From Corynebacterium sputi DSM 45148 (GTDB lineage Bacteria > Actinomycetota > Actinomycetes > Mycobacteriales > Mycobacteriaceae): a stretch of 64,000 nucleotides of DNA. The DNA lies in the NCBI RefSeq assembly GCF_000427865.1, contig NZ_ATYV01000011.1, forward strand, positions 1 to 64,000. The letters run 5' to 3'. Each line of letters starts with the position of its first letter. The stretch's first letter is position 1. Shown in pieces: positions 43,054 to 52,986 of the stretch. The notes under the pieces are model-generated. The model saw only the letters and a program-made list of their open reading frames with translations, searched no databases and was not told where the DNA came from. The translations under genes and the position numbers were made by a program.

Positions 43054-44532
43054 ATGGAGATGCACACGGTACGAACCCGTCGCTCTGCGGAGGAGTTCGA
43101 ACGGCACGAACACTTGGCGTGGAAGATCGCGCAGGTGGCGGCTGATCCTGTGCCGGTGGAGCCGGACGTGGGGGAGATGATCATCAACCGGATCATCGAC
43201 AATGCCGCAGTGGCAGTGGCGTCGGCGGCTCGGCGACCAGTGGCCGTCGCTCGTTCTCAAGCACTGGCACACCCGTATCAACCAGGGGCAGCAGTCGTCG
43301 GAGTGGCGGATCGTGTCTCTCCAGAGTGGGCGGCGTGGGCCAATGGCGTGGCGGTGCGAGAGCTGGACTTTCATGACACGTTCCTGGCCGCGGATTACTC
43401 TCACCCGGGAGACAACATCCCGCCGGTCCTGGCGGTTGCTCAGCACAAGGGGCTCAGTGGCTCTCAGCTCATCCGGGCTCTGGCTACCGCATACGAGATC
43501 CACGTCGACCTCGTGAAAGGCATCTGTCTGCATGAGCACAAGATTGACCATGTCGCACACCTTGGGCCGGCCGCGGCTGCAGGCCTGGGCACGCTACTGA
43601 ATCTGGACGAAGAAACGATTTACCAGGCTATTGGCCAAGCGCTGCACACCACAACCGCGACTCGCCAGTCCCGCAAGGGCGCAATCTCCTCCTGGAAAGC
43701 GTTTGCCCCAGCATTCGCGGGAAAGATGGCCGTCGAGGCCGTCGACCGGGCGATGCGCGGGGAGGGCTCACCGGGACCGATCTGGGAAGGCGAAGACGGC
43801 ATAATCGCTTGGCTCCTCGGTGGACCGGAGGCCGAATACCACGTTCCGCTTCCCGCGCCGGGCGAGCCCAAACGCGCAATCTTGGAGAGCTACACCAAGG
43901 AGCATTCCGCGGAGTACCAATCCCAAGCCCCGATTGACCTGGCCCGTCGCATGCGCGAGAGCATCCCCGACACCACTCAGATCGAGTCGATCGTTCTGCA
44001 CACCAGCCACCACACTCATCATGTGATCGGCACCGGATCCAACGACCCGCAAAAGTTCGACCCGACTGCCTCCAGGGAGACTCTCGACCACTCGGTGATG
44101 TACATCTTCGCCGTGGCCCTGGAAGACGGCACCTGGCACCACGAGCGCAGTTATGCCCCAGAGCGCGCCCAACGCCCGGAGACTGTTGAGCTCTGGCAGA
44201 AGATCTCCACCGTCGAGGACTCAGAGTGGACGCGTCGCTATCACGACCCATCTGACCAGGCATTCGGGTGCCATGCAGAGATCTTGCTTTACGACGGCTC
44301 CGTCATCACCGACGAGCTCTCCGTTGCCGACGCTCATCCGCAGGGTGCCCGACCTTTCGCCCGAGGTCAGTATGTGGAGAAGTTCCGGGAGTTGGCAGAG
44401 GGGAACGTCGAGAAGCAAGAACACGAGCGGTTCCTACAAGCGGCAGAGAACGCCGCCGACCTAGACGACCTGACCGAGCTCAACATCCGAGTAGACAACC
44501 TCGGACCGACGATTCCTGAGGGGGTGTTCTGA
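43054..44532 (+). CDS. prpD: 2-methylcitrate dehydratase
   Basis: A 492-residue MmgE/PrpD-family protein. Conserved parts: [80 protein letters not shown] and [20 protein letters not shown]. It dehydrates 2-methylcitrate in propionate breakdown. ATG 43054 follows GAGGAG. Upstream is an imperfect GCAAA/TTTGC inverted repeat near 42988-43004. The next gene is prpC after 52 bp; the usual prpB is absent. Confidence 0.92.
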   Translation: MEMHTVRTRRSAEEFERHEHLAWKIAQVAADPVPVEPDVGEMIINRIIDNAAVAVASAARRPVAVARSQALAHPYQPGAAVVGVADRVSPEWAAWANGVAVRELDFHDTFLAADYSHPGDNIPPVLAVAQHKGLSGSQLIRALATAYEIHVDLVKGICLHEHKIDHVAHLGPAAAAGLGTLLNLDEETIYQAIGQALHTTTATRQSRKGAISSWKAFAPAFAGKMAVEAVDRAMRGEGSPGPIWEGEDGIIAWLLGGPEAEYHVPLPAPGEPKRAILESYTKEHSAEYQSQAPIDLARRMRESIPDTTQIESIVLHTSHHTHHVIGTGSNDPQKFDPTASRETLDHSVMYIFAVALEDGTWHHERSYAPERAQRPETVELWQKISTVEDSEWTRRYHDPSDQAFGCHAEILLYDGSVITDELSVADAHPQGARPFARGQYVEKFRELAEGNVEKQEHERFLQAAENAADLDDLTELNIRVDNLGPTIPEGVF

Positions 44533-44584
44533 CTGTCTCACCTGATCGCTGGCTCGTTCATCCTCAACACCCAGGAGGTGTGTC

Positions 44585-45724
44585 ATGACTATCCCGAACA
44601 CCAACCGGCCCGTCATCCATAAAGGACTCAACGGAGTCGTCGTCGACAGTACGTCGATCTCCGACGTTGACCCGACCATCACTTCCCTGACCTACCGCGG
44701 CTACCCCGTGCAGGAACTCGCTACCGAATGCTCCTTCGAGGAGGTGGCCTACTTGCTGTGGAACGGTGAACTGCCGGACCCCGGAGAGTTGTCCCTGTTT
44801 TCGCAGCGTGAGCGGACCTCGAGGAGCATCGACCCGAGGCTGCAAGACCTCATTTTCTCCATGCCGGAGAACTGCCATCCGATGGACGTGCTGCGCACCG
44901 CCGTCAGTTGGCTGGGAGCCCGAGACCAGAACCACGATGTCCATCAGTCCGGTCTGTCGCTGCTGGCGAAGTTGCCGACGGTGGTTGCCTATGACCTGCG
45001 TAGACGCCGTGGCGCCGATGTCATTGCGCCATCACGCGATCGTGGCGTCGCGTCCAATTTCTTGTACATGTGCTTCGGCGACGGCCCCGAATCGCCAGCG
45101 ACGAACTTCTATGACGTGGAGGCTTTCGACCGCTCGCTGACCCTGTACGCCGAGCACAGTTTCAACGCCTCCACATTCACGGCACGAGTCATTTCTTCCA
45201 CTTTGTCGGACGTCTACTCTGCGATCACCGGAGCAGTCGGCGCGCTGAAGGGACCTCTGCACGGTGGTGCCAATGAAGCGGTGATGGAAGCGATGTTGGA
45301 GATCGGCGACCCAGACCGAGCTGCGGACTGGGTGCGCGCCCAAGTCGACGCCGGTAACAAGATCATGGGCTTCGGCCACCGCGTGTATCGCACTGGTGAT
45401 TCGCGGGTACCAACGATGGAGGAGTCGATGCGTCGCATCGCAGCCTCTCACGGCGGTGAGACCTGGGTCCAGATGTATGACGCGATGGCCGAGGCCATGG
45501 AAGAGCGCACCGGCATCTTGCCGAACCTCGATTTCCCAGCCGGGCCGCTGTACCACATGCTCGGGATCGACATCCCCTTCTTCACACCGATTTTCGTGCT
45601 CGCGCGGACTGTCGGCTGGACCGCCCACATCGCCGAGCAGTACGCCGACAACTCGCTGATCCGACCCCTGAGCAACTACGTCGGGCCAGGCAGAAGGGAG
45701 ATTAATCCGCAGGCCGCAGCCTAG
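44585..45724 (+). CDS. prpC: 2-methylcitrate synthase
   Basis: A 379-residue short-form citrate synthase family member. Catalytic motifs: LKGPLHGGANEAVMEAML (His), KIMGFGHRVYRTGDSRVP (His, Arg) and LPNLDFPAGPLYHML (Asp); N-terminal GLNGVVVDSTSISDVDP is typical of PrpC. It condenses propionyl-CoA with oxaloacetate. It lacks the N-terminal domain of GltA at 20354. ATG 44585 is preceded by AGGAGG. Lies 52 bp after prpD, the same strand, so the two form a prpDC operon. Confidence 0.92.
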   Translation: MTIPNTNRPVIHKGLNGVVVDSTSISDVDPTITSLTYRGYPVQELATECSFEEVAYLLWNGELPDPGELSLFSQRERTSRSIDPRLQDLIFSMPENCHPMDVLRTAVSWLGARDQNHDVHQSGLSLLAKLPTVVAYDLRRRRGADVIAPSRDRGVASNFLYMCFGDGPESPATNFYDVEAFDRSLTLYAEHSFNASTFTARVISSTLSDVYSAITGAVGALKGPLHGGANEAVMEAMLEIGDPDRAADWVRAQVDAGNKIMGFGHRVYRTGDSRVPTMEESMRRIAASHGGETWVQMYDAMAEAMEERTGILPNLDFPAGPLYHMLGIDIPFFTPIFVLARTVGWTAHIAEQYADNSLIRPLSNYVGPGRREINPQAAA

Positions 45725-45736
45725 AATCGGTGCAAT

Positions 45737-46132
45737 TTAGACCCGCACCGTGCGGCGCAGCGCGCCTTCGGTCCATCGCTTCACGACGCCCTCAGCCGAC
45801 ACACACGCATCCCCAATCGTCACGGGCACAAGCGTCTCATCCTGTACTTCGATGAGTGTGTCGGCTGGTCCGGCGGGGCGTACCTCCACGGAGGCTTCGT
45901 CCTCGCCGTGAGGCGTCACGACGATCTCAGCCACCAGATCAATGCAGGTCTGCTCCGCGATAGCCCAGTGGTACGCACGGTCAGTCTCCCAGGCATCAGC
46001 CGCGTCGGCGATGTAGGCCTCGCCCACGTCGGCGCCATGAACCGCTGCGAGAGCCGGCAGGTCGGAAACTCTGCCGTCATGGCGCAGCGGGCGCAGGTGG
46101 AATCGGCCAGCATTAAGTTCCATTGGGTGCAT
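45737..46132 (-). CDS. Small soluble protein, possibly acetyltransferase-like
   Basis: A 131-residue protein from MHPMELNAGRF. The N-terminus NAGRFHLRPLRHDGRVSDLP recalls actinobacterial GNAT-like proteins but the acetyl-CoA motif is not seen. Rest is acidic and beta-rich (DLVAEIVVTPHGEDEASVEV). Family uncertain. ATG 46132 is preferred over an upstream extension; it converges on prpC with 12 bp between. Confidence 0.6.
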   Translation of the reverse strand: MHPMELNAGRFHLRPLRHDGRVSDLPALAAVHGADVGEAYIADAADAWETDRAYHWAIAEQTCIDLVAEIVVTPHGEDEASVEVRPAGPADTLIEVQDETLVPVTIGDACVSAEGVVKRWTEGALRRTVRV

Positions 46133-46217
46133 GGGAAATTCTCTACCCTTCCTCGCCGTGGAGTCGTTCCAAGGCGCGATTCTGTTCAGGTGCGGGGTGC
46201 CAGGTCTTCGGTCCGAT

Positions 46218-46325
46218 GTTCGCCACATATAAGAGTATCGCCACCACCGCCGGTGACCCCGTTTGGTGAGAATCCGTCGTGGCGAACTGGGGAAACGTCG
46301 ACATCAGTCACCGAACGGGGTGACC
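46218..46325. repeat. Two interleaved inverted repeats
   Basis: Repeat A: GTTCGCCAC (46218-46226) and GTGGCGAAC (46279-46287), perfect. Repeat B: an 18-bp arm at 46252-46269 (GGTGACCCCGTTTGGTGA) and 46308-46325, 17 or 16 of 18 pairs. The order A-B-A'-B' means both stems cannot form as simple nested hairpins. No coding frame is supported. Confidence 0.65.
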
Positions 46326-46362
46326 TGCCCCTGATGGAAGCCCCGCGTCCGGCATGCACAAA

Positions 46363-46391
46363 ACCCGCCCCACCTTCTGTGGTGGAGCGGG
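46363..46391 (-). terminator. Terminator of accBC
   Basis: On the minus strand ACCCGCTCCACC pairs with GGTGGGGCGGGT (one mispair), then TTTTGTG, 37 bp after the accBC stop. Confidence 0.85.
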
Positions 46392-46427
46392 TGACGTGAC
46401 AGTGACGTCGGTGACGTCAGCGGGAGA

Positions 46428-48215
46428 CTACTTGATCTCCATCAGGACATCGCCCTTGGTGACGCCTGCACCGGCGTCGGTGGCCAGACCGGTGACGGTA
46501 CCGGACTTGTGAGCCTTGACCGGGTTCTCCATCTTCATGGCCTCCAGGACGACGACGGTGTCACCTTCGTTGACCTCCTGGCCCTCCTCGACGGAGATCT
46601 TGATGACGGTGCCCTGCATCGGAGCCACGACTGCGTCACCGGAAGCGGCATTCTTCGAACCGCCGGAGCGACGCTTCTTGGCCTTCTTGCGTGCTCCGCC
46701 AGCGGCCCCGCCGCCACCGAGAGCCAGGTCGCCCGGCAGAGCAACCTCGACGCGACGGCCGTTGATCTCGACGACGACCTTCTGGGACGGCAGTGCGTCC
46801 TCGTCGTCAGCGACATCGGAATCGCCGGAGTACGGAGCGATCGGGTTGTCCCACTCCTCTTCGATCCACTTGGTGTAGACGTCGAACTTCTCGCCGTCAC
46901 CGACGAATGCCGGGTTCTCCACGATGTGGCGGTGGAACGGGATGACCGTCGCGAGACCCTCAACCACGTACTCGTCCAGGGCGCGAGCGGAGCGGCGCAG
47001 TGCCTCTTCGCGGGTGGGGGCCCAGACGATGAGCTTGGCGAGCATCGAGTCGAACTGACCACCGATGGTGTCGCCCTCGTTGATGCCGGAGTCCATGCGG
47101 ACGCCCGGGCCGGACGGCTCGACGTAGCGGGTAACGGTGCCCGGTGCCGGCATGAAGTTGGCGCCGGCATCCTCGCCGTTGATGCGGAACTCGAAGGAGT
47201 GGCCGCGGATCTCGGGGTCCTCCTTGAAGGTGAGCTCTTCGCCTTCGGCGATCTTGAACTGCTCGCGGACCAGGTCGATGCCGGTGACCTCTTCGGTGAC
47301 CGGGTGCTCGACCTGCAGGCGGGTGTTGACCTCAAGGAAGGAGATCAGTCCGTCCGAGCCAACCAGGTACTCGACGGTACCGGCGCCGTAGTAACCGGCT
47401 TCCTTACAGATGGCCTTTGCAGACTCGCGCAGGCTGCGGTCCTGCTCCTCGGTGAGGAACGGGGCCGGTGCCTCTTCGACGAGCTTCTGGAAACGACGCT
47501 GCAGGGAGCAGTCACGGGTCGAACCGACGATGACGTTGCCGTGCTTGTCAGCCAGGACCTGGCACTCAACGTGGCGGGCCTTGTCGAGGTAGCGCTCGAC
47601 GAAGCACTCGCCGCGACCGAAGGCAGCGACAGCCTCACGGGTAGCGGACTCGTAGAGGTCAGCGACCTCGTCCATCTCGTAGGCGACCTTCATGCCGCGT
47701 CCGCCGCCACCGAAGGCAGCCTTGATAGCGATCGGCAGACCGTGCTCTTCAGCGAAAGCGACAACCTCGCTGGCGTCCTTGACCGGCTCCTTGGTGCCCG
47801 GTGCCATCGGCGCATTGGCCTGGAGGGCGATGTGGCGGGCGGTGACCTTGTCACCAAGGGAGCGGATGGAGTCCGGGGAAGGTCCGATCCAGATCAGGCC
47901 GGCATTTTCCACGGCTTCGGCGAAGTCGCCGTTCTCTGAGAGGAAGCCATAACCCGGGTGGATCGCGTTGGCGCCGGACTTCTCTGCTGCGTCGAGGATC
48001 TTGTCGAAGACCAGGTAGGACTCGGCAGAAGTCTGGCCACCGAGGGCGAATGCCTCGTCAGCCATGCTCACGAACGGTGCGTTCGCGTCCGGCTCCGCGT
48101 AAACGGCGACCGACGGGATGCCGGCGTCCTTTGCGGCGCGAATGACGCGCACAGCAATCTCACCGCGGTTAGCGACGAGAACCTTCGTGATCTTCTCGTT
48201 GGTCTGAGTTGGCAC
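46428..48215 (-). CDS. accBC: Acyl-CoA carboxylase alpha subunit (biotin carboxylase + BCCP)
   Basis: A 595-residue protein. Residues 10-460 are biotin carboxylase: [41 protein letters not shown]-grasp loop [41 protein letters not shown] linker rich in Gly/Lys ([17 protein letters not shown]) leads to the biotinyl domain with the modified Lys in [18 protein letters not shown]. It serves the AccD1/AccD2 carboxyltransferases at 56-59 kb. Start GTG 48215 has AGGAGGG upstream; a longer frame to 48305 lacks an RBS. A motif shared with the accD1 promoter lies 50 bp upstream. Confidence 0.95.
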   Translation of the reverse strand: MPTQTNEKITKVLVANRGEIAVRVIRAAKDAGIPSVAVYAEPDANAPFVSMADEAFALGGQTSAESYLVFDKILDAAEKSGANAIHPGYGFLSENGDFAEAVENAGLIWIGPSPDSIRSLGDKVTARHIALQANAPMAPGTKEPVKDASEVVAFAEEHGLPIAIKAAFGGGGRGMKVAYEMDEVADLYESATREAVAAFGRGECFVERYLDKARHVECQVLADKHGNVIVGSTRDCSLQRRFQKLVEEAPAPFLTEEQDRSLRESAKAICKEAGYYGAGTVEYLVGSDGLISFLEVNTRLQVEHPVTEEVTGIDLVREQFKIAEGEELTFKEDPEIRGHSFEFRINGEDAGANFMPAPGTVTRYVEPSGPGVRMDSGINEGDTIGGQFDSMLAKLIVWAPTREEALRRSARALDEYVVEGLATVIPFHRHIVENPAFVGDGEKFDVYTKWIEEEWDNPIAPYSGDSDVADDEDALPSQKVVVEINGRRVEVALPGDLALGGGGAAGGARKKAKKRRSGGSKNAASGDAVVAPMQGTVIKISVEEGQEVNEGDTVVVLEAMKMENPVKAHKSGTVTGLATDAGAGVTKGDVLMEIK

Positions 48216-48522
48216 GAAACCCTCCTGTTTTCGTGTACGCCGGTACTGGACCGGCCTTAAATTTATCGAGACTAAAGTGTCTTCGGTTGTGCGACAGAGG
48301 TCCACTGCCGTGACCAGGCAAACTAGCGGGGTAACGGTGTTGCCCTTTGGGTGTGGCCGTGGCTCAGCTTCGTGGACCTGACCGCTCCATTCTTACATAA
48401 CCGCCCCCGGTACTGAACTTTTGTTGACAATGCAATGCACCCTGAAGGTTCCGCCAATGAACAATTGAGCAGTGTTCAATGCAGGTGGGAACTGTAATCA
48501 GGGTCTCACCACAGGGGTGGAA
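48216..48522. other. 307-bp upstream region of accBC
   Basis: Holds the accBC leader and shared motif (48265-48275), and a TGAACA/TGTTCA inverted repeat near 48458-48478. No gene supported. A -10-like TAAGAAT occurs near 48389-48395 on minus. Confidence 0.55.
48265..48275 (+). promoter_or_regulatory. 11-bp motif shared with the accD1 promoter (possible FasR site)
   Basis: ATCGAGACTAA on plus, i.e. TTAGTCTCGAT on the accBC coding strand, 50-60 bp before GTG 48215. An exact copy is at 59573-59583. FasR is known to repress accBC and accD1 in C. glutamicum; assigning this motif to it is inference. Confidence 0.5.
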
Positions 48523-49407
48523 TCAGGGCTTTCCAGGTGCGTCTCCAGTGGCAATCGGGGCTCGCATCAGGTTCCCCCATTCGACCCAGGAGCCGTCGTA
48601 ATTGCGCACGTTGTCCTTGCCCAAGAGGTGGTGCAGGACGAACCAGGTGTGCGCGGAACGCTCTCCGATCCTGCAGTAGGTGAAGATCTCGTCATCGTCT
48701 CGGACTCCCGCGAACACTGCCTCAAGTTCCTCGCGCGAGCGGAAACGCGAGTTCGGATACACCGTGTTGTTCCACGGCGAATTGATGGCGGTGGGAATGT
48801 GGCCGCCGCGCAGTACGCCCTCCTGCGGGTAATTGGCCATGTGAGTGCGCCTCCCGACGTACTCCTCCGGCGTCCGCACATCCAGCAACGTTCCACTCCC
48901 GATGGTTTCTCGGACATCCTCGGCGAATGCCCGATACTTCCGGTCATCGCGCTCTACTACCGGGTAATCGCCACGTGGGTAGTCAGGAACCTCGTAGCTG
49001 GTGTCTCGCTCCTCGGTCATCCAAGCGTCGCGCCCGCCGTTGAGTAGGCGAACGTCGGGATGCCCAAAGAGTTCGAAGACCCACAGCGTGTACGCGGCCC
49101 ACCAATTGGAACGGTCCCCGTAGATGACCACTGTGTCATCGCGAGAAATGCCCTTCTTGCGCATCAGTTCTGCGAACGCCTCTGCATCGACGTAGTCGCG
49201 AATCACAGGGTCATTGAGGTCCTCATGCCAGTCGATACGGACAGCCCCGGGGATATGGCCGATGTCGTAGAGCAAGGCGTCTTCATCGGACTCCACGATG
49301 CGTAGACCCGGGCTTCCGATTCGCGCAGCCAACCAGCTGCTCGACACCAGCCGCTCTGGGTGGGCGTACTGCTGGAAGTGCGGGTGCGGATCGTGGGGTG
49401 CGGCCAT
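48523..49407 (-). CDS. thtR: Thiosulfate sulfurtransferase (tandem rhodanese)
   Basis: A 294-residue protein with two rhodanese domains. The first (about 20-145) is inactive-type with [12 protein letters not shown] and [20 protein letters not shown]; the second (155-285) carries the catalytic Cys in [32 protein letters not shown] links them. It moves sulfane sulfur from thiosulfate to acceptors such as cyanide. Start ATG 49407. Position between accBC and maf matches what I recall for C. glutamicum. Confidence 0.9.
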   Translation of the reverse strand: MAAPHDPHPHFQQYAHPERLVSSSWLAARIGSPGLRIVESDEDALLYDIGHIPGAVRIDWHEDLNDPVIRDYVDAEAFAELMRKKGISRDDTVVIYGDRSNWWAAYTLWVFELFGHPDVRLLNGGRDAWMTEERDTSYEVPDYPRGDYPVVERDDRKYRAFAEDVRETIGSGTLLDVRTPEEYVGRRTHMANYPQEGVLRGGHIPTAINSPWNNTVYPNSRFRSREELEAVFAGVRDDDEIFTYCRIGERSAHTWFVLHHLLGKDNVRNYDGSWVEWGNLMRAPIATGDAPGKP

Positions 49408-49604
49408 GGTCGGTCACGTGCTCCTGTCAGCCGGGAAATCGTCACCTCATCGTAGAGGGTAGGGGCCCAAACTGTTTCAGGATGAGGACACGTCCACAAT
49501 CATGGAGGTCAAGATCAACGGGGATAGCCGTCCAAACAACTCCAGGGACTCAATGATTCGGACAGAACCCGAAGTCCGATGCAGCATTTACCGGCCAGTG
49601 CTGA

Positions 49605-51455
49605 CTACTCGATGTAGTAGACGCGGTTGATCGGAATCGTCCGCCGGTCCTTGTCGGCGTTGTAGTCAGTAGCGAACTCGGCTGTCCACAGCGGCGCCGA
49701 GGTGTCGAGCGGGAAATCTCCGTTCGGGGCCAAGAGCCCGGCCGGCGGCTGGTAGAAGCGCAAGGTGTCTCCGTCCAAAGTCACGGAGAAATATCGATAT
49801 GCATCGCTCAAACCCTGCGGGAGCGTGCCTTGGTGGTACATCGCCCCATCCATGTCGACGATGGCCGCTGGGAGACGCTCACTAAACATCAGTGGCTCGG
49901 TATCCATGATCGACTGATAGAAGGTGGAATTTTCGATTTTCTTGTCGAAGTCATATTCCAAGATCCGTACATCCCCGGACGGGAGCACCTCAGGGCAATA
50001 CACGCTGCCGCTACCGACAGAGCACTTGCCCAGGTACCAGCCAGAGGATAATTGCCCGCACTGATGGAGGTTCGTCCCCGACTCGGGCTCGGACGTACAC
50101 ACGACGTCCGAAGGATTGTTCTCCTTCACCACCGCTGATTGGTACGGCGAGCGGACTGTGCCGTCATCCTCGAAGACGTCGAGAATCTCGATCTCCGTGC
50201 GCTCTCCATTGGCATCGACCACGGGAGCCTCCGCAGCGGCCACATCACTGCCGTCTACCCCGGCTGTGTCCTCCGCAGGCTCCCCGGCTGTAGCGGAGAC
50301 TGATCCCTTGGATGCTCCGGGGAGACATTTGCACAGCACGATGTTCCGGATGCTCTCAGCGCTATCGACGACGACGCGCCACATCAGGCCTAGATCGTCA
50401 TCAGCCTCGTACCACCGGACGTGGACGACGTCACCGTCGTATTCGCCTTTGGCTTCGTTTTTCGCTGCGCCGTAGACGGTAGACAATTCGCCGGCATCGT
50501 CGCCGACGCCGAATCCATCAATAGTCCGGGATTCCTCGCCGGGGTCGATCAGGATCAGATTGCCCTCCTCGGTGAAGTGCCAGTCGCAGTTCATCCAGCG
50601 GACGATGATGACCGTGTCTGAGCCGCAGTCGGAGGAAGTGCACTCGATGCTGGTGCCGCTGCTCAAGTCAGGGAAGTTATCGACTGAGGAGATGATGGTT
50701 TCGTGGACTGCTCCCACCTCGATGCCCTGGAAGCTACGCCCGGTCAGCGAGTTCATCGCCAGCTCCGAGTCACGGCTGACGGCCAGGCGACGAGACAACT
50801 TCTCTTTGCTGTCCGCAGTGACGTACAGGCCACCGGTAGTGGTGGCAGCGCAGTTGAGCTCAGGGTCGTCGATCATGAAGCCGACGGCGTCGATACGCAG
50901 CTGGGGATGGGTTTGTTGGAATCCACGCGCAACGTCACCAATGGTGGGTGGACTGCACGTGTCTTCGCCGTCAGAGACAACAACAAGACTCGCCGGCCTG
51001 TCGGTTGGCAGCGATTCACCAGCCATCTGCATCGTCATCGCTATTGGAGAAGACCCTGACGGGTCGAGGCCATCGACGATGCTCTTTGCTGCGGCATGAT
51101 CCACCGCGGATGTGGGAATGAGGTTCGTAGAGCTGCCGCATCCAGAGCCGCCACCGGACAGACCGTACGACCAGAGACTGAAATCGGTTCCGGCCGGCAG
51201 CGCATCAATGTAGCCATTGGCAGCGGTTTTGGCGGCGTCGATCCGGGATCCGCCCGAGACATCGCTTTCTTCCATCGAGCCTGAACCGTCGAGGACGAGA
51301 GCAGTGGGGATATCACTGGTACCAGCCCCGAATGCCCCGCTGGCCATCGTGGATTCAAACGGAGCACATCCCGCGATCAGCGCGGTGATCCCGAGCATTG
51401 CAATGAGAACTCTGATCCGTGAGCCGATCCTCGTCCTCGACGGTAGGACACTCAT
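49605..51455 (-). CDS. VWA-domain lipoprotein A
   Basis: A 616-residue exported protein. Signal peptide with lipobox AMLGITALIAGCAPFE. Residues about 45-230 are a von Willebrand A domain with an intact MIDAS: TALVLDGSGSMEES (DxSxS), and VVVSDGEDTCSPP with the third Asp. Then PELNCAATTTGGLYVTAD, RRLAVSRDSE, and a Cys pair-rich middle region. The C-terminal ~190 residues (EILDVFEDDGTVRSPYQSAV, INRVYYIE at the end) have no known fold. Paralogue of VWA lipoprotein B at 53837. Its ATG overlaps the stop of lipoprotein A by four bases, so they are coupled. Confidence 0.85.
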   Translation of the reverse strand: MSVLPSRTRIGSRIRVLIAMLGITALIAGCAPFESTMASGAFGAGTSDIPTALVLDGSGSMEESDVSGGSRIDAAKTAANGYIDALPAGTDFSLWSYGLSGGGSGCGSSTNLIPTSAVDHAAAKSIVDGLDPSGSSPIAMTMQMAGESLPTDRPASLVVVSDGEDTCSPPTIGDVARGFQQTHPQLRIDAVGFMIDDPELNCAATTTGGLYVTADSKEKLSRRLAVSRDSELAMNSLTGRSFQGIEVGAVHETIISSVDNFPDLSSGTSIECTSSDCGSDTVIIVRWMNCDWHFTEEGNLILIDPGEESRTIDGFGVGDDAGELSTVYGAAKNEAKGEYDGDVVHVRWYEADDDLGLMWRVVVDSAESIRNIVLCKCLPGASKGSVSATAGEPAEDTAGVDGSDVAAAEAPVVDANGERTEIEILDVFEDDGTVRSPYQSAVVKENNPSDVVCTSEPESGTNLHQCGQLSSGWYLGKCSVGSGSVYCPEVLPSGDVRILEYDFDKKIENSTFYQSIMDTEPLMFSERLPAAIVDMDGAMYHQGTLPQGLSDAYRYFSVTLDGDTLRFYQPPAGLLAPNGDFPLDTSAPLWTAEFATDYNADKDRRTIPINRVYYIE

Positions 51456-52204
51456 GAGTAACCGTTCCCGTCCCAGGTCAGTTCAGTTGTGGTTCCCTGT
51501 GCACACGAGGGATTGCAGTCGTTCGCGTGCGAGAGGATCGAATATCGCCCGTCGGAACCGGGGCCGGATAGTTCTGCGTAGTAGTAGGAGTTCGTCGTCG
51601 TCTCGTATTCGCGTTCGTCGCCCCACCCGATGTCTCGGTAACCGTTCGACGTGGGAATGAGGGTGATTACACCGTCGTATCGTCCCGGGTTGTAGAAGAT
51701 GAAGCTGTTGCCCGTAGCGTCGGTGACCGGATCTGCGAACTGGAATGAGTCCCCATAGGCAGGGACACTCTGAGTCAAGAGAGTCCTGCCAGTCATATCC
51801 ACAGCCGCAAGACACGCTTCCTGCATGCCACCCGGCCGATTCAACTGCAGTTGGACCGTCCCCAGATCTGGGTGCTCGATGTCCCGCGACTCGGTTACCG
51901 AGCCACATGGCTCGGGCAGATTCTCTGGGACCTGCGGTGCAGAGCGGCCGGCCACCATGTCTGCACCTGGATTACTCGCGCCGTCAGCGTGCGGGTCGAC
52001 CCAACCGGGAGGGGAGAGAACTGTTGTCGTGGCGCCATTGATGACAGCGGCACCGAGCTCAGTATCTACCGTGTCGGATCCGCCCCCGAAGTCGAACCCC
52101 AAGACCTCTCCGTCCCCTGAACAACCAACAAGGAACGCTGCACAAAGCAGAGCGGTCAGAGCCCCGCCCGACCGCGGCATCTGGATAAGTGATCCACGGT
52201 GCAT
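51452..52204 (-). CDS. Lipoprotein A, partner of VWA lipoprotein A
   Basis: A protein of about 250 residues. Signal peptide and lipobox ALTALLCAAFLVGCSGDG. The mature part has AVINGATTTVLSPPGWVDPH, a Cys-containing block and NPGRYDGVITLIPTSNGYRD. Paralogue of lipoprotein B at 52987, sharing the blocks INGATTT, PPGW and PGRY. No known domain. Start ATG 52204 (GTG 52210 alternative) has AGGGA at nine bases. Its leader AGGGATGTGTGCTC resembles that of VWA lipoprotein B (GGGATGTGGGTTC). Confidence 0.8.
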   Translation of the reverse strand: MHRGSLIQMPRSGGALTALLCAAFLVGCSGDGEVLGFDFGGGSDTVDTELGAAVINGATTTVLSPPGWVDPHADGASNPGADMVAGRSAPQVPENLPEPCGSVTESRDIEHPDLGTVQLQLNRPGGMQEACLAAVDMTGRTLLTQSVPAYGDSFQFADPVTDATGNSFIFYNPGRYDGVITLIPTSNGYRDIGWGDEREYETTTNSYYYAELSGPGSDGRYSILSHANDCNPSCAQGTTTELTWDGNGYS

Positions 52205-52308
52205 GAGCACACATCCCTAGTTCGGCCGGGGGAGCGGATGCCCATGCCCCGGAATCAGACGACGACTGTATGTCCATCGTCTACCGAACAGGTGCCGAGG
52301 TCATGCCC

Positions 52309-52935
52309 TCATTTCTGGGTGCGGTTCCAGAACGACGAAACGTCCAGACCCCAGTCCGAGAGAGTGCGCCGAATCAGCGGAAGAGACAACCCCAGCACCG
52401 ATGACGGATCGCCGTCGATTCCGTCGATGAACCAACCGCCGAGAGCCTCCAGCGTGAACGCTCCTGCACAGCCGAGCGGTTCACCGGTTTCCGCATACGC
52501 GTGGATGTCCGCGTCGGACGGCATGCCGAAATGGACTGTCGTCGAGATGGTTTCGGTTACTTCATGCTTTACGACGCCCCCTTCCACAACCCTCACCGCA
52601 TGCCCGGTAATCAACCGCGCCTCACGGCCGCGCTGCTTTTCCCAGCGACGAATGCATTCGTCGACGGTGTGGGGTTTGCCGGAGAGGGAGCCGTCGAGAA
52701 GCAACATGGAGTCGCACGCGACGACCACGGCGAGGTCCTCGGAGACCGGGACCACCACGTCGCCGGCCTTCGCTTCAGCCAAGGCAGCGACGACCTCGGC
52801 GGGCGCAGCATCGCCAAGACGGTCGATGATGGCATCCTCGTCGGTGTCCGGCGGGATGATCTCCGGCTCGATGCCCGCGCTGCGGAGCACGGACAGACGG
52901 GACGGGGAACTGGAGGCGAGGACGAAACGGTTCAT
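52309..52935 (-). CDS. maf: Maf-family nucleoside triphosphate pyrophosphatase
   Basis: A 208-residue Maf protein: N-terminal RFVLASSSPSRLSVLRSAGI (phosphate-binding SSSPSR), VVACDSMLLLDGSLSGKP with the catalytic Asp, and RLITGHAVRVVEGG. Maf proteins hydrolyse non-canonical nucleotides and are linked to division arrest. ATG 52935 is chosen because TACGGT lies seven bases upstream, a leaderless -10. It sits between the two VWA/lipoprotein pairs, same strand, but with gaps of about 50 and 100 bp. Confidence 0.9.
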   Translation of the reverse strand: MNRFVLASSSPSRLSVLRSAGIEPEIIPPDTDEDAIIDRLGDAAPAEVVAALAEAKAGDVVVPVSEDLAVVVACDSMLLLDGSLSGKPHTVDECIRRWEKQRGREARLITGHAVRVVEGGVVKHEVTETISTTVHFGMPSDADIHAYAETGEPLGCAGAFTLEALGGWFIDGIDGDPSSVLGLSLPLIRRTLSDWGLDVSSFWNRTQK

Positions 52936-52986
52936 GGGGATGACCGTAGCGAAGCGGCGATCGGACCGAGACAAAGGCGCGGCCCG

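Noticed and set aside
46385..46420. Repeated GTGACGT units after the accBC terminator
   Set aside because: Short, imperfect, overlap the 3' end; no array structure and no evidence of function.
46509..47939. Long open frame antisense to accBC, and similar ones antisense to accD2 (56006-57931) and accD1
   Set aside because: They arise from the high-GC third positions of the sense genes; no family is recognisable in them and the sense genes are certain.
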